Shown here piece after piece: positions 50,986 to 62,105 of a stretch of 64,000 nucleotides of DNA. A program made the translations under genes and the position numbers. This stretch comes from Amyelois transitella (taxonomy: Eukaryota > Arthropoda > Insecta > Lepidoptera > Pyralidae). The notes beneath the pieces are model-generated. The model worked only from the letters and a program-made list of their open reading frames with translations. It did not search any database and had not been told where the DNA came from. Where the stretch lies: assembly GCF_032362555.1 (NCBI RefSeq), contig NC_083525.1:7425501-7489500 (forward strand), read 5' to 3'. Positions within the stretch are counted from its first letter, which is position 1. Each line of letters starts with the position of its first letter.

Positions 50986-51305
50986 AAATATATACCTACC
51001 TAGTTTAAATAACATAAAACGATGACAGAAAAAGGTGAAGTTATAAAATTTAAAATACCGAACATGTATAAGACAAACGTTGCAAAATTAATCAACATGC
51101 CAATGAAAATGGATTGTATAAAACATTTCTGAAATAGCGACAAAAACAGATAAGCTAGACATGCATATGTTTACGTAAATGACAGGAAGCAGTAGGAACT
51201 AGACAAGAAATGGGTATCGTAATGCTAGCTGGCATAGAAGAGCCAATACAAGGTAGAAGGTGCGATGATTCTACCTAAATACTTTTGTAACTATCAAAAA
51301 AAGCA

Positions 51306-51490
51306 CCGTGTGGGTCTCGACACTTAAGAATTGGATCATTCCATTTTCCCATGGATATTGTAGAAGGCAACTAAGGATAAGGCTTAATTAGGCATATGAT
51401 GGGCTAGCGGCCTGTGACTTTTGAATCTCGATTCTATCATTGATCCATAGTCTACCCCGCAAGAAACATAGACGGGATTATATTAAGATA
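51306..51490 (+). repeat. P-type retroposon, degenerate
   Basis: CACCGTGTGGGTCTCGACAC, CCCATGGATATTGTAGAAGG and TAGTCTACCCCGCAAG remain. Confidence 0.65.
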
Positions 51491-51929
51491 TGTAAAAAAA
51501 AGAAAATAGAGGAAAACAACCACAAACGATCAGTCATAATATGTTTCGACGTACTAGAAATTATAATAAATTCCAAATTAACAAAGCCATTAGATAGTTT
51601 CCAATAAACTTAATTTTTGCCTTATTCAGTGATTAATAAGGCAAATTCAGTGAGTTATAAGTATTGAAAAAAATATGATAGATATTTCATTAAATCTTTT
51701 AGAGGATTAACACCATGGTGTGCAGTGCTTATCTGTCAACTATTTGATAAAGAAAAACAAAAAAATAAAAACCAAATCATATTCCAGTTATCGTAAAACC
51801 CATAATTCAAATAAAGCAAAAAATAACGCAAAGGGTAACCATTCCAGATAAATCTAAATTTGTTATCAGCGGTTTGTTGACTAACAGACTTATCAGAGTC
51901 TCTTTAAATATTCTGTAGACTTATTCTTT

Positions 51930-52116
51930 GGGCGACTCGGCGGAACGCAACCGCGACACCGCACCATGTCGTGCGACGCGACGCCAATTCAGTCTCAAAC
52001 CAGCGATGGAACTGAGTGAACGTGCCGCGCTGAACCTCGGATTGTTTACGTGAACCGTGTATTTCATTGTTGTGCCCCTATTGTGTTTCAAATGTGTTTG
52101 TGACCAGTGAGTGGAA
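51930..52116 (+). promoter_or_regulatory. CpG-rich promoter and 5' UTR of the gene starting at 52117
   Basis: A GC/CpG-rich island in AT-rich DNA. An arthropod initiator TTCAGTC at 51988-51994, then GAACGT at +28 to +33, one base off the DPE form RGWYVT. No TATA box. Two short upstream ATGs (51966, 52009). Confidence 0.4.
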
Positions 52117-52248
52117 ATGGCTAACCTAACGCTACGATACCTGGATGAGCTGAGTTACGTCTTGAACAGCAGGAGGCACTTATCGGGCCAGGGCAAGGCA
52201 TCCTCAGTCGGCGATCTTCTGAACGCTGATGAGGACAGATTCTCGCCG
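52117..52248 (+). CDS. First coding exon of an unrecognised gene
   Basis: 44 codons from GGAAATGG (ATG at 52117) to a strong donor TCGCCG|GTAAGT, phase 0. The peptide starts MANLTLRYLDELSYVLNSRR and ends LNADEDRFSP. Its balanced codon use, higher GC content and the CpG-rich region upstream support a real first exon. Later exons lie beyond the window or were not seen in the remaining 11.7 kb, so the first intron is long, as in regulatory genes. No family is recognised. Confidence 0.65.
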
Positions 52249-52735
52249 GTAAGTAACGGTATAAATGGTATTAAAATTGAAACGGAACGGTGCGAACTGA
52301 CTGAGAATTTCGCTTGTTTATAATTAAGTTAATACTCTTTGATTTTGCTTGAATTTCGTCTGACATAAATCTGTGAGTTTTGACGTGAAAAGTGGCGATG
52401 GTCGTAGAACAATAGAGGTTGCAGTTGTATATGACCTCCGATTTAATTACATACCTAGTCGTTCTTTACAATTGATCGCTGAGTGCTTTAATCATTTGTA
52501 TTGATTTGATTGTAGACGATTCGGAATTGGTGTTGTAAGTAGAGATTTGGCAAAAACAACTTTTAATGACCCAAATTATTCAAATTTATCTTTCGAATCT
52601 AGATTTCTTTAATAAATTAGAAAGTTAGACTTACTTGAGTGTATCCTTGAAATTGACCTACTTAGATGAACTGTGTATTTTTTTAAAACATGTAAATAAA
52701 TTATTTTTCTTTCTTTTTAGGCAAGTTAATCGTTT

Positions 52736-52767
52736 TATTGTATGTACAGGCTATTGTACATACAATA
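52736..52767. other. Perfect 13-bp hairpin, 6-nt loop
   Basis: TATTGTATGTACA, GGCTAT, TGTACATACAATA. Confidence 0.9.
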
Positions 52768-52934
52768 GAATTATTTACTGTAGTTTTTAATTTCTTTTTT
52801 CCTTTACCGCAAAGTCTCCCGATTTATACCTACCTATATATAAGCACACAATGAACATTGCAATCAAAAATCATCAACATGATTTTAGGCTATGAAGAGT
52901 CAGGCAGTACCTATTTATGGACTGTGGTTGGGGC

Positions 52935-53105
52935 ATATCAAATCTTTATCCATTACGGGGTTAACAGAGTCAATAGACACTCAAAAGATTAAGGTCTCAT
53001 TTAGCTGGACGGTGAATGATGGAATCGATAGCCAAGCAATTTTGACAGCTAAACATGGCCTCCGAATCTTATGACTATTGGCTCTGTCTACCCCGTCAGG
53101 AAAAA
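52935..53105. repeat. P-type retroposon, degenerate, two orientations
   Basis: ATCCATTACGGGGTTAACAG (minus) then TGACTATTGGCTCTGTCTAC CCCG (plus) 120 bases later. Confidence 0.5.
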
Positions 53106-53989
53106 GAAGTTAGAAGGGTCTGTGTAGATAAGTCGGGTCGCTGAATGTGAAAATATGTGCCCATGAAGCGTTTATATGCTATCAAGTTTCATGGTCAAGT
53201 TCCGACATTGATAAGGACATAAAACCCTGTTTTGTAATCTCTTTACACTTAATTTTTGCTTAGTAATAAAAGTACGAATAACTGGAAGATTCCATTTTGA
53301 TTTTACGTGTATGAATAAAAAGACTTCTATTAATTCTGCAACCGTTGCAAAAATTAACAAAAATATATATTATTAAATCTGCAACCGTTGCAAAAATTAG
53401 TTTTTTGTTGTTTGTTCAAACGTCGGTATTGGCAATTTTTCATCCATTTTTCCTTAGAAATGTACCTATGTCTTCCGTGTTTGTATTAACAAAAGCAGAG
53501 CCTATTCTGTAACTTTTGGTGGTGTTTATTGGAATTTCTTTCACATCAATGACCAGACCTTAACCAAAATTTCTATAGCATTAAATGGACACTACTCTTT
53601 CGAATGCGAAATGCGTTGCCATGATTTAGGTTGAGTTAGAAAAATATCAGAGATATGATTTTTATTGTTAAATATTTTAATTTTATGTTGATTAATACAG
53701 TAATTTTAAACTGATTATTTCTCTCCTCTTTTCTCCTTCTATCTTCTGTAGGAATAACTAACTTTGTTACTATACTTCCTACAGTATGTACATTTCAAAC
53801 ACTTCTACTTCTTATTAGTCTTTTATTATTCTCCTGAACCACGGTGATTACGACCAGCGGTACATTCCTTGGTCTATGTCTACAGTGTCCAGAACCGGAA
53901 TGATACGGCTCAGTGCACACAGCTTCATCCGTGACGGTTATTGGACCAGACTCGGCACATCATAGCCTGTCCTTGGATAGTAGTTAATG

Positions 53990-54040
53990 AGTAAAAAGAG
54001 CCGGCTAAGTGCGTGTCGGGCCACGTGCTGGTTATTATAT
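53990..54040 (-). repeat. Common lepidopteran repeat, end piece
   Basis: AAAAAGAGCCGGCTAAGTGC GTGTCGG is the reverse of the piece at 43974. Confidence 0.45.
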
Positions 54041-54225
54041 ACATTAAGGACGTCCTGGTAAAGGGTCAGGTCAAAAGTACCCGAAACCGCCGAGCTTGCA
54101 TGAAGAGAGTTATGAATGTGGATGAAGCGAAGGAAGTATGCAGAGATCGTGGCAAGTGGAAAGAGGTAGTCTCTGCCTACCCCTCCGGGAAAGAGGCGTG
54201 ATGTTATGTATGTATGTATGTACTT
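54041..54225 (+). mobile_element. LINE pol 3' fragment with TATG tail
   Basis: Open frame KDVLVKGQVKSTRNRRACMK and MNVDEAKEVCRDRGKWKEVV, then SAYPSGKEA and (TATG)n. Confidence 0.75.
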
Positions 54226-54242
54226 ATATACATACACATAAC

Positions 54243-54476
54243 ATACCTACATACATATGGCCACGTCTATATCCCTTGTGGGGTGGACGGAGCAAACAGT
54301 CTTGAAAAGACTGATAGGCCACGCTCAGCTATTTGGCTTAATGATAGAATCATCGCTTAAAAAAGAATCCCAAGTTTGTAAGCCTATCCCTTAGTCGCTT
54401 TATACGACATCTATAGGGAAGATATGGAGTGGGCCTATTCTTTTTTGTACTGGTGCTAGGAACCACACGGCACTTA
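54243..54476 (-). repeat. P-type retroposon
   Basis: CCTACATACATATGGCCACG to GGAACCACACGGCAC, with a short internal deletion. Confidence 0.85.
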
Positions 54477-54485
54477 CACATAATG

Positions 54486-54562
54486 ATCACTTGCGGGGAA
54501 GACACAGCCAACAGTCTCGCAAAGGCTGAAAGCGTCGTTGAGCTGTAATGCTTAATTTTTAT
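54486..54562 (-). repeat. P-type retroposon fragment
   Basis: CTTGCGGGGAAGACACAGCC AACAGTCTCG and GAGCTGTAATGCTTAA. Confidence 0.5.
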
Positions 54563-54579
54563 GAGAGTGAAGTTTTCTA

Positions 54580-54850
54580 TTGGTGCTGTGTGATTCCCGG
54601 CAACAATAGAAAAAAGAATAGGACCACTCTTTTCTAGGGATGTCGTTAAAGGCGACTTAGGGATAAGTTAATAAACTTGGGAATCTTCTTTTAAGCGATA
54701 GGTTAGCAACCTGACACTATTTGAATCTCAATTCTATCGTTAAGTCAAACAGCTGAACGTGGCTAATCCGTTTTTCAAGTCAAGATTGTTGGCTCTGTCT
54801 AACCCGCAATGTTTATAGACATGATTATATTAATGTATATGTATGCAAAC
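54580..54850 (+). repeat. P-type retroposon, degenerate
   Basis: GGTGCTGTGTGATTCCCGGC to GATTATATTAATGTATATGT. Confidence 0.8.
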
Positions 54851-55962
54851 ACAATTAAACGTAGGAAATATAAAGGTATATGATCAGAGATCGGAATAGG
54901 TAGATTGATTTTATGTACTTGCATCATGAATTACCATAGAAAGCATAACATGGATAAGCCTCTTTTCCGGTATTCCATTTCAGTATTTTCAAACTACAAC
55001 ACATGAAATTTATAGAAATGAAGTCGGGGGATAACAGCTAATATACCACTAATATATTATTCATCCCACTTGTAAAAATTCCGGAAAAAATCTTAATAAT
55101 TTACAAATCCCGCAATTTCGGAGGCATGTCTATATTAATATATGGGTGTTTTTCCAGAAACTGGTCCACTCGCTGTCTCAGGTCAATATTTTCATAATAG
55201 GTATAGATTATGTAATAAGTAATAGTAACTCATAAAGTTAATGCCCAGATCTATCCCTACTGGCAGTAAATCACTCATTAAAACAATTATTTTTACTAAA
55301 AAAATAATCGTAAAGTGCTAAAAAAACAGTCCCCTGGGGTGTCTCCATAACAGAATACTCACTTAAAAGCTAAATAATTAAGACAATATCAGTAGAAATC
55401 ATATAACTTGTTTAATTATTCAAACAAAACTTAACAATGGCTCTTTAGTAATGCTTATTTATTACAAACATAATTTAAAATCATCAAAAAATAAAATTAA
55501 AATGTGTCTCCGTATTTCGTGAACAGTCCCCTGTGCATATTTTAAATTACGCGCCACGTTTTCCAAAAGGTCAATATATGCCATACTTGAGTGTAACGGA
55601 ACACAACCGATCTGAAGTTAACGCAGATGCCGCCATTAGCTTCCGGACGCCATTTTATTGAGTGCCATGCACGCGTCCATCTGCGAAGCACGCACTATAA
55701 CCTTGAAATCAACAGTCCTCTGGTAAGAATATTTTATCATTTATTATTATTTAATTTACTGATACCTTATGTAGTTTATATTGTTTTAAAATATACATGA
55801 TCCATGAGTAATGGGAAATAACGTAACTCAATTAAATTTTGAACGGCCTCTGAATGAAATAATAAAAAACAGTCCCCTGGCGACAGTCCCCTGCCTCGCC
55901 ACACAACAGGGGACTGTTTTTCCTTCCAGAGGACTGTCTTACTCTTGTTATACGAGTACAGT

Positions 55963-56220
55963 ATGGCGCCGAGGAAGAAAAAGTTTTCTAGGGAAGAGAT
56001 TTTACAAAGAAAAAGAGAAGCTGAGCGAATGAGATATGAGCATATGAAAAACGATCCACAGAAACGGGAAGCACTTAAAGAGAAGGAACGTATTAAATAC
56101 CTAAAGAAAAAAGAAAAGGGAACTAGGAAGTTTGTAGAAAAAATGACTCCTCGTGAACACCGCGGAGTAAAAAAGAAGTGGAGAGAGCAATGCAGCAACT
56201 ACCGTAATGAGAAAAAATAA
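55963..56220 (+). CDS. Transposon-associated basic protein fragment (N-terminal part)
   Basis: 85 residues from ATG at 55963 to TAA. Highly basic, mostly helix: MAPRKKKFSREEILQRKREA, then MTPREHRGVKKKWREQCSNY R. The PRE-x-R...KKWRE...YR signature recurs in uncharacterised invertebrate proteins that are usually repetitive, so I take it as the DNA-binding start of the element's own protein. It begins just after the cluster of boxes at 55869-55937. Confidence 0.55.
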   Translation: MAPRKKKFSREEILQRKREAERMRYEHMKNDPQKREALKEKERIKYLKKKEKGTRKFVEKMTPREHRGVKKKWREQCSNYRNEKK

Positions 56221-56416
56221 TTGGAAAACATTGCCACAGCATTCATGAGAGAAAACACTACAGAGTATGAAGAATCAGATTCTTTACAAATGCCACACCT
56301 AAAGGTGATGTTGCTGACAAAAATCGAGCAAGAAGTATCCAAGGTTATGAATTTTGTTTGTACTCTCAAAGTGCATTAAGTTACCGGAAAATTCAATAAT
56401 TCTTCGGGTATAAAAC

Positions 56417-56773
56417 TTGTATGAACAGAAGCAAAAACTTTGTGTAGAAGATGTGTTCACTGATTCAGAAACAGAGAATGACGCAGGACCTAGTTCTGTT
56501 GCTGTAGCAACAGAACTGAACAGAACAGCAAATGCTTTCAACACTGGTGATTACATCCTTGTCAAATTACCTACCAAAAATATGGAATACAGATATGTGA
56601 GCGTTGTTGACACCATTGATGAAGAAGAAGATGAACTGCGTGTTACCTTCCTAAAACTGAGTGATAAAAATGGTCAAACATTTAGGATTGATCAAATAGA
56701 TGTGGCGGATGTTGCAATGGACCAAGTCATAGAGAAACTGCCTAATCCTAATTTGCTTATGAAAGGGAACTGA
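56417..56773 (+). pseudogene. Transposon-associated protein fragment (C-terminal part)
   Basis: An open frame without an ATG at its start, ending in TGA. An acidic stretch (EDVFTDSETENDAGPSS) is followed by a compact domain: NTGDYILVKLPTKNMEYRYV, VVDTIDEEEDELRVTFLKL, DQVIEKLPNPNLL. The G-D-(Y/F)-(V/I)-L-V-K...Y-V-G/S pattern resembles the small beta-barrel tail seen in some repetitive invertebrate proteins. Stops between 56220 and 56417 separate it from the N-terminal piece. Confidence 0.5.
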
Positions 56774-58184
56774 TTTTTTTACAAATTTGATTCAAGTATG
56801 TTTGAAAAACAATAACAGTTGAATCAGATGTGAAAAATACTAGATATTTTCATAGCAGATGAATGATTGTGAGACTGTTTAGAGATTACTAAGTATTTAG
56901 AGAAAGACTCTGAAGTCTGAGGTATACTTACATCTTTTAATTAATGTGATATTAAATGATACTCAAGTGAGATTTGTAGTGAGAGTAAAATTATTAATAA
57001 GACTGTTAATAACGAAGAGCTCATATAAAATACTGTTGATTTAATGTTTCTATGATCTTTAATAACATGATACGTAAGGTTTTTAGTATTTTATATTAAT
57101 AAGAAGACTATATTTTTGTACTTACATGGTATTTTTATTTCAAAAATCAGTCCCCTGTCGTAGGCAACAGTCCCCTGTGCCAATTTTTCAGAAAAAGCTC
57201 AATAAATCCTAAAATAGCGGAAATACGTTCGGTTAACTTACTTTTTATTGTTGACCAAGTAGATGCCTATTATTGTAATAAAGTCATTTTAAGTTATAAG
57301 CAAGCAATTGCATGAGACAGATTTCCCATGAAAGTGGACCAGTTTCTGGAGAAATACCCATATACGTTTCAGTTCATTGACCCCAATTCAATCTACCTAT
57401 TCCGATCTCTGTATATGATACACAATCAAAACTGTCCTGTTACCAAAATCGCGTCTCTCATTACCATGGTTTCTACCTTATATTATGACTTTCTAAACTT
57501 TCCGATCACGCTTGCCTTATTTTTTTTTTAATACTCATAACAGCTGTTCATCGCAAATACCTGGTTCGAGTATTTGTAAAGATTCCTTTCGACCAGGTAG
57601 TTCACCATTGTTATAAATTCATCAGTAATGATAGTTTGACGTTGAATACAAAAAGAAAACAAAGCATACCTTTGCCAAACGCAGCTTAGATGCCTACCTA
57701 AGAGTAAAGTTAATATTTTAAAATTATGAAGATACTGCTAATAATAATGAAGATACTGCTAATAATCCGCTATTTTAATTTTTATTCGCCCATTGCGCGG
57801 CCTCTTTGGTTGCTACCTTTTTGATTAAATAACAAAATTAAAAATAAAAGTGTAATCTGCCATGAAGAAATACACAAATTTTAATCAATATGGAGGGTAC
57901 TGGATCATAGGAATGTAGAACAAAACTGCTTTTTACTTCCTAAAAAAGACCTAAAACAAAGAATTAAGAGAAAGACTGATAAACTTGCAAATTTGTATAA
58001 TGTAATGTATAGTGTTTCATATAGGACTTTATTTAATAAAACTACATTAAGATTCAGTTGCATGATGACGATCTCTCTTGACAATGACATTGATTATCAT
58101 AGATAATTAATCATATATGACACAATAAGGCCGCGTTTTGTACATTACCTTAACATAAGCCTAGGATATAATTTTATGTGCAAT

Positions 58185-58345
58185 AAAAGGTATTCTATCT
58201 ATATATCTGTTTAAAACTTTAATGCACAAAAATTTTTTACAAAAGGTGGACTTAAAGCCATTTGGCATTCTCTACCATTCTTCCAGCTGACCAAACATAA
58301 AAACTTTTTAGTTGGTGGTGATAAAGGGCTCATGCATACTGCAAA
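58185..58345 (-). mobile_element. LINE-like 3' end, inverted
   Basis: AATTTTTTACAAAAGGTGGA, GCATTCTCTACCATTCTTCC AGCTGACC is the reverse complement of 13990-14145. Confidence 0.65.
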
Positions 58346-58404
58346 ATACATACATTACAAACAATACAATCTATCTGAATTGGATTTTTTTTGGGCCAGA
58401 ACTA

Positions 58405-58540
58405 TGAGGCCATGTGATGGGCCAGCAATTTATCACTATTAAAATCTAAATTCCATTATTAAGCCATATCGTAGACTGTCAGTCTTTTGCAAGACTGTTG
58501 ACTCTGTCTACCCTGTAAGGGATAAAGACGTGATTATGTA
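58405..58540 (+). repeat. P-type retroposon, 5' truncated
   Basis: ATGTGATGGGCCAGCAATTT to TCTACCCTGTAAGGGATAAA. Confidence 0.75.
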
Positions 58541-59101
58541 TGTATTAACTCATCCGTTCTCTGAACTAAGAATCCATTGGCAATGAAAATGGTACCTCTA
58601 TTCAATACGTCTTCCACAAGGGCAATACGTACAATTGGTATCTTCCTGTCAACGTTCCCCCAGCTTCCTGCCTCTAGTACACGGCATCTTCTACCTTAAA
58701 ACATACGATCGAGGGTCGAACATTGAGTGACAAGGATCTAAATTAAATCTGGGATAGGCTCCCGGTTGACGGGAGTTTGTTACGTTTATAAATAGATTGG
58801 TTGGGACAAGCATTTTCGATAAGTTAGTTTTGTTGTGAATTAGTTAATGTACTAACCAATAGATAACACATACATACATACGTATAACATGAGGAACAGC
58901 TGGTAAAAAGCTTGTTTTTTCTTCGACATCAGCCCAGCATGTAAACTGATTCTAATCAAAATCGGTTAAACTTTTATTATAATCGGATACAGTCTGGAGA
59001 CAAACAGACGTTTTTACCTTTCTTACCTACGGACCCCAAAAAATATGTAAATAATTATGAAAATATTTTATAATTATTTACATATTTATGTTACGCGTTA
59101 T

Positions 59102-59370
59102 GGTGCCGTGTGGTTCCCGGCACCAATAAAAAAAAATAGGACCACTCCATCTCGTTCCCATGGATATCGTAAAAGGCGACTGAGGGATAAGCTTATAAAC
59201 TTGGGATTCTTCTTTTAGGCGATGGGCTAGCAACCTGTCACTATTTGAATCTCAATTCCATCATAAAGCCAAACAGCTGAACGTGGCCTATCAGTCTTTT
59301 CAAGATTGTTGGCTCTGTCTATCCCGCAAGGGATATAGACGTGATTAGATGTATGTATGTATGTATTTTA
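59102..59370 (+). repeat. P-type retroposon, full length
   Basis: GTGCCGTGTGGTTCCCGGCA to (TATG)n at 59351. Confidence 0.9.
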
Positions 59371-59762
59371 AGGTAAAAAATAAGCTCCCACTCGTATAAA
59401 TATAAATAAGGTCACATGCCTCTTCATTTGCTTCCTTCAACTTGGAAACATGACAACTAATTTATCAACAACTTGTTGCATTAATTTCATCTTATTTGTG
59501 ATGCAAATTTTTATACAAATGTCATGAAAGTGGGGCGTTAACATCTCGGCCGTTTAAATATTTCGCTTGTTGAAATCTGTGCTACATTTAAATGTAGACA
59601 AATATTTTAATGAATTTTTGAATAGTCGCCTTAATATTGTAAAGGACACAGAGTAAGTTTATTAGTAGGTTTCTAGAAAATTAACATTAGGTTGTGTGGC
59701 GACATCTATATGCCACAAGTCACAAAAATTAAAATCACGCGACGCTATCAGTCAATAACAGC

Positions 59763-59920
59763 CAAATACCTAAATCGCGCAAGCAAAGATTTCACGGATT
59801 GGAGCAATATATACAACCTCCGATACAACATCGTTGGAGCCGCGGTTCCCCAGGCATACACCTAGCCTGACGGGAGATCTTCCCTTTTTTGGCGGTCGAG
59901 CCCGAACTATCGCTCCCGCT
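59763..59920 (+). repeat. Interspersed repeat, pair with 38698-38850
   Basis: TCGCGCAAGCAAAGATTTCA, TATACAACCTCCGATACAAC, CGGTTCCCCAGGCATACACC. Confidence 0.65.
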
Positions 59921-60099
59921 ACTGTTGTAATGGCCCACGTTAAAAACTTTAAACAAAAGGTTAAGCTACAAAAGCCATATTTTGTGCAGTGAAAAACTAT
60001 AGCCTAACTTATAAACTCTCGTTTTTATTTACCATCAGGTAGGTATGCAATTTTAATTTATAAAAACAAAATAGTTTTCTAGTACCTATATAGAGAGTC

Positions 60100-60312
60100 G
60101 CGGATTACGGTGAGGGAAAACATCGTCAGGAACCCTGCAAATTCCGGCAAATGGATGTATGGATGTGTAACCATGATCGATCCAATACGGGTTAAGTTTT
60201 CCTGCACAGGTTGCGGAGGTCAGACGGGAGCCGCTTCGTGTAAAAACCTAACTCACTCAATCCAGAGTCCATGGTCAAAGGCATACCCCGGGCTCCTCTC
60301 CAGAGTGGTAGA
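60100..60312 (+). repeat. S-type SINE body
   Basis: GGTGAGGGAAAACATCGTCA, ACCATGATCGATCCAATACG, GGTCAGACGGGAGCCGCTTC and CCGGGCTCCTCTCCAGAGTG. Confidence 0.78.
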
Positions 60313-60369
60313 AGAGTCGCGGATTATTAAAGAGTTTTTTAACTTATCGGTTGGTTGATTTGAAGTCAT

Positions 60370-60475
60370 AATCTCAGTCAAACAGCTGAACGCGGCCTTT
60401 CAGTCATTTCAAGACTGTTGGCTTTGTCTACCCCGCAAGGGATATAGACGTGATTAAATGTACTAGTATGTATGT
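60370..60475 (+). repeat. P-type retroposon, 5' truncated
   Basis: TCAGTCAAACAGCTGAACGC to GACGTGATTAAATGTACTAG. Confidence 0.78.
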
Positions 60476-60691
60476 GAAGTAAAAATCTCTTATGATACTA
60501 GCTTACAAATGATGACATATTATTACGAGAATATGGTTTACACATAATACTAACAATATTGTTGCAATAGCAACCACATGAATGTACATATGTGTGGTAA
60601 GCAATCCACTGCGGTTTTGATCCATAAAACAAAAGGAGGTACTCATATGTGTAACGCAATTTTGGAAAATAAGTCGTTATCTCAATTTGAC

Positions 60692-60800
60692 GGCCCCTGT
60701 GGCGCAGCGGTAGTACGCTTGTCTGTGACACCGGAGGTCCGGGTTCGAATCCTGGCCAGGGCATGGTGAAAAAAAACTATATCTGATTGGCCTGGGTCTT
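60692..60800 (+). repeat. T-type tRNA-derived SINE head, fused to P-type
   Basis: GTGGCGCAGCGGTAGTACGC (A box) and GGGTTCGAATCC (B box); after GGCCTGGGTCTT it passes straight into P-type sequence. Confidence 0.82.
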
Positions 60801-60985
60801 GACGACTAAGGGATAGGCTAATGAACTAGGGATTCTTCTATTAGGCGATGGGCTAGCAATCTGTCACTATTTGAATCTCAATTCTAACATTAAGCCAAAC
60901 AGCTGAACGTGGCCTATCACCTTTGCGAGACTGTTGGCTCTGTCTACCCTGCAAGGGATATGGAAGTGCTTATATGTATGTACGT
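60801..60985 (+). repeat. P-type retroposon 3' part, fused behind T-type head
   Basis: GACGACTAAGGGATAGGCTA to TATATGTATGTACG, starting without its own 5' end. Confidence 0.85.
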
Positions 60986-61239
60986 ATTTATCATAGGAAA
61001 GAAAGAGAGGGAAATAATTAATTAAAACATGCATTACCATATGGATCGTTACTGATTTTATAGTCGGCCGGTCAAAAATAATTTATTGCAAAACAGTTTT
61101 TATACGTCACAGTCCGCTGCCTACATGTAGTAAGAGATAAAATCATGGAACCATGGAGTTAATAGAAGTACTTGTAAGAGGTTAGTTTAGAATAAATTTT
61201 AAAACAGGGAATCTCATGCAAGACCTACTTATTACAAAA

Positions 61240-61335
61240 GGAAGACAGAGTCAAGAGTCTCGAAAGGAGGGATGATAGATATGAGATTCAAATAGTGACA
61301 GCTTGCTAACCCATCGCCTGAAAGAAGAATCATAA
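61240..61335 (-). repeat. P-type retroposon fragment
   Basis: GAGATTCAAATAGTGACAGC, TGCTAACCCATCGCCTGAAA. Confidence 0.6.
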
Positions 61336-61499
61336 GATCCCGATTATCATGAAACTTTGCAATAATTTATACATAGGAATAACATAAGATGTAATGTTAA
61401 CTTAAAACATGTCATTTCTTAGAGTTCATTAAATTAATTAATAAAATAAAGATAATAAGTTAAAATATTAGCAATCCACAATAGACATATTTTGAAACT

Positions 61500-61535
61500 T
61501 AATTTTTATAGGCGGATAAAGTCGCGGGCAATAGA
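61500..61535 (+). mobile_element. Helitron-like 3' end fragment
   Basis: TTATAGGCGGATAAAGTCGC GGGCAATAG. Confidence 0.35.
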
Positions 61536-61969
61536 TTATAATCAAATCAGAGACACTAAAAAGTCATAAGCATATCTGTGGCACCGACAAGCGGCTTTCC
61601 CTGCTCTGTGTTTCTGCATGAAATAATCCGTTGTTGCCGATGGTAAGAAAAAAAGATGAGTGCAGTTATGCAACTGTGGCACGTGTGCGGAAGATTTGCG
61701 ATGACTTCCATAGACAAGAATCGTATTGGTTAATTTTTTTGTTGTAGAAAATGATTTAAAATAAAAATTACACTCTAATTATGTGACCAGAACGGAATAA
61801 CTTGACAGAATAACATAAAGTACCTACCTAAATTCTAGGGTGAAAAATGTTTTTTGTATGCCATTCCTTGTTTTTTAGAATTATCCTTTTCCAGTGCGTC
61901 CGATAAATTTTCTTAAAATTTTATTGATATAAATCGTTTGAATCCCAAACTTAGTGCCACCTACAGTCT

Positions 61970-62105
61970 CCGTAGCATGACACGCGCGACGCCATTTTCA
62001 CCGCGCGACAAACCGCCATTTTTGTCGCTGTCCCGTTTCACGTCATAATAAACCGCGAAACAGCGATAGTTTTTGGCGAAATAAAGACGCAACTGGGACG
62101 AATGC
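61970..62105 (+). repeat. CGACGCC repeat, most complete copy
   Basis: CCGTAGCATGACACGCGCGA CGCC, then CGTTTCACGTCATAATAAAC and AAACAGCGATAG; copies at 36095 and 42567. Confidence 0.65.

Larger units (their letters stand above)
35136..52116. other. Long intron or intergenic stretch full of repeats
   Basis: No secure exon is seen here. It holds many P-type copies, LINE 3' fragments, Helitron-like ends and small MITEs listed separately, and two CpG-rich patches (41150-41240, 45586-45630). The transcriptional unit starting at 33960 probably continues through part of it. Confidence 0.5.
55144..57359 (+). mobile_element. DNA transposon with 27-bp TIRs and CAGTCCCCTG subterminal boxes; superfamily not assigned
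   Basis: 2216 bp. The ends match at 25 of 27 bases (55144-55170; 57333-57359), beginning GGGTRTTTYTCCAGAAACTG; ATAT flanks both sides (55140-55143, 57360-57363), a likely 4-bp target duplication. Nine boxes of ACAGTCCCCTG type lie at 55326, 55523, 55712, 55869, 55883, 55907(-), 55926(-), 57147 and 57167. Two coding remnants, 55963-56220 and 56417-56773, come from what looks like one longer protein; the middle is missing. Probably a non-autonomous deletion derivative. Confidence 0.88.

Noticed and set aside
56299..56544. Minus-strand ORF over the transposon fragment
   Set aside because: Shadow of the plus-strand coding remnant.
60692..60765. tRNA gene
   Set aside because: A and B boxes are present, but the acceptor and anticodon arms do not pair properly, and the body continues as a SINE seen in three other places.
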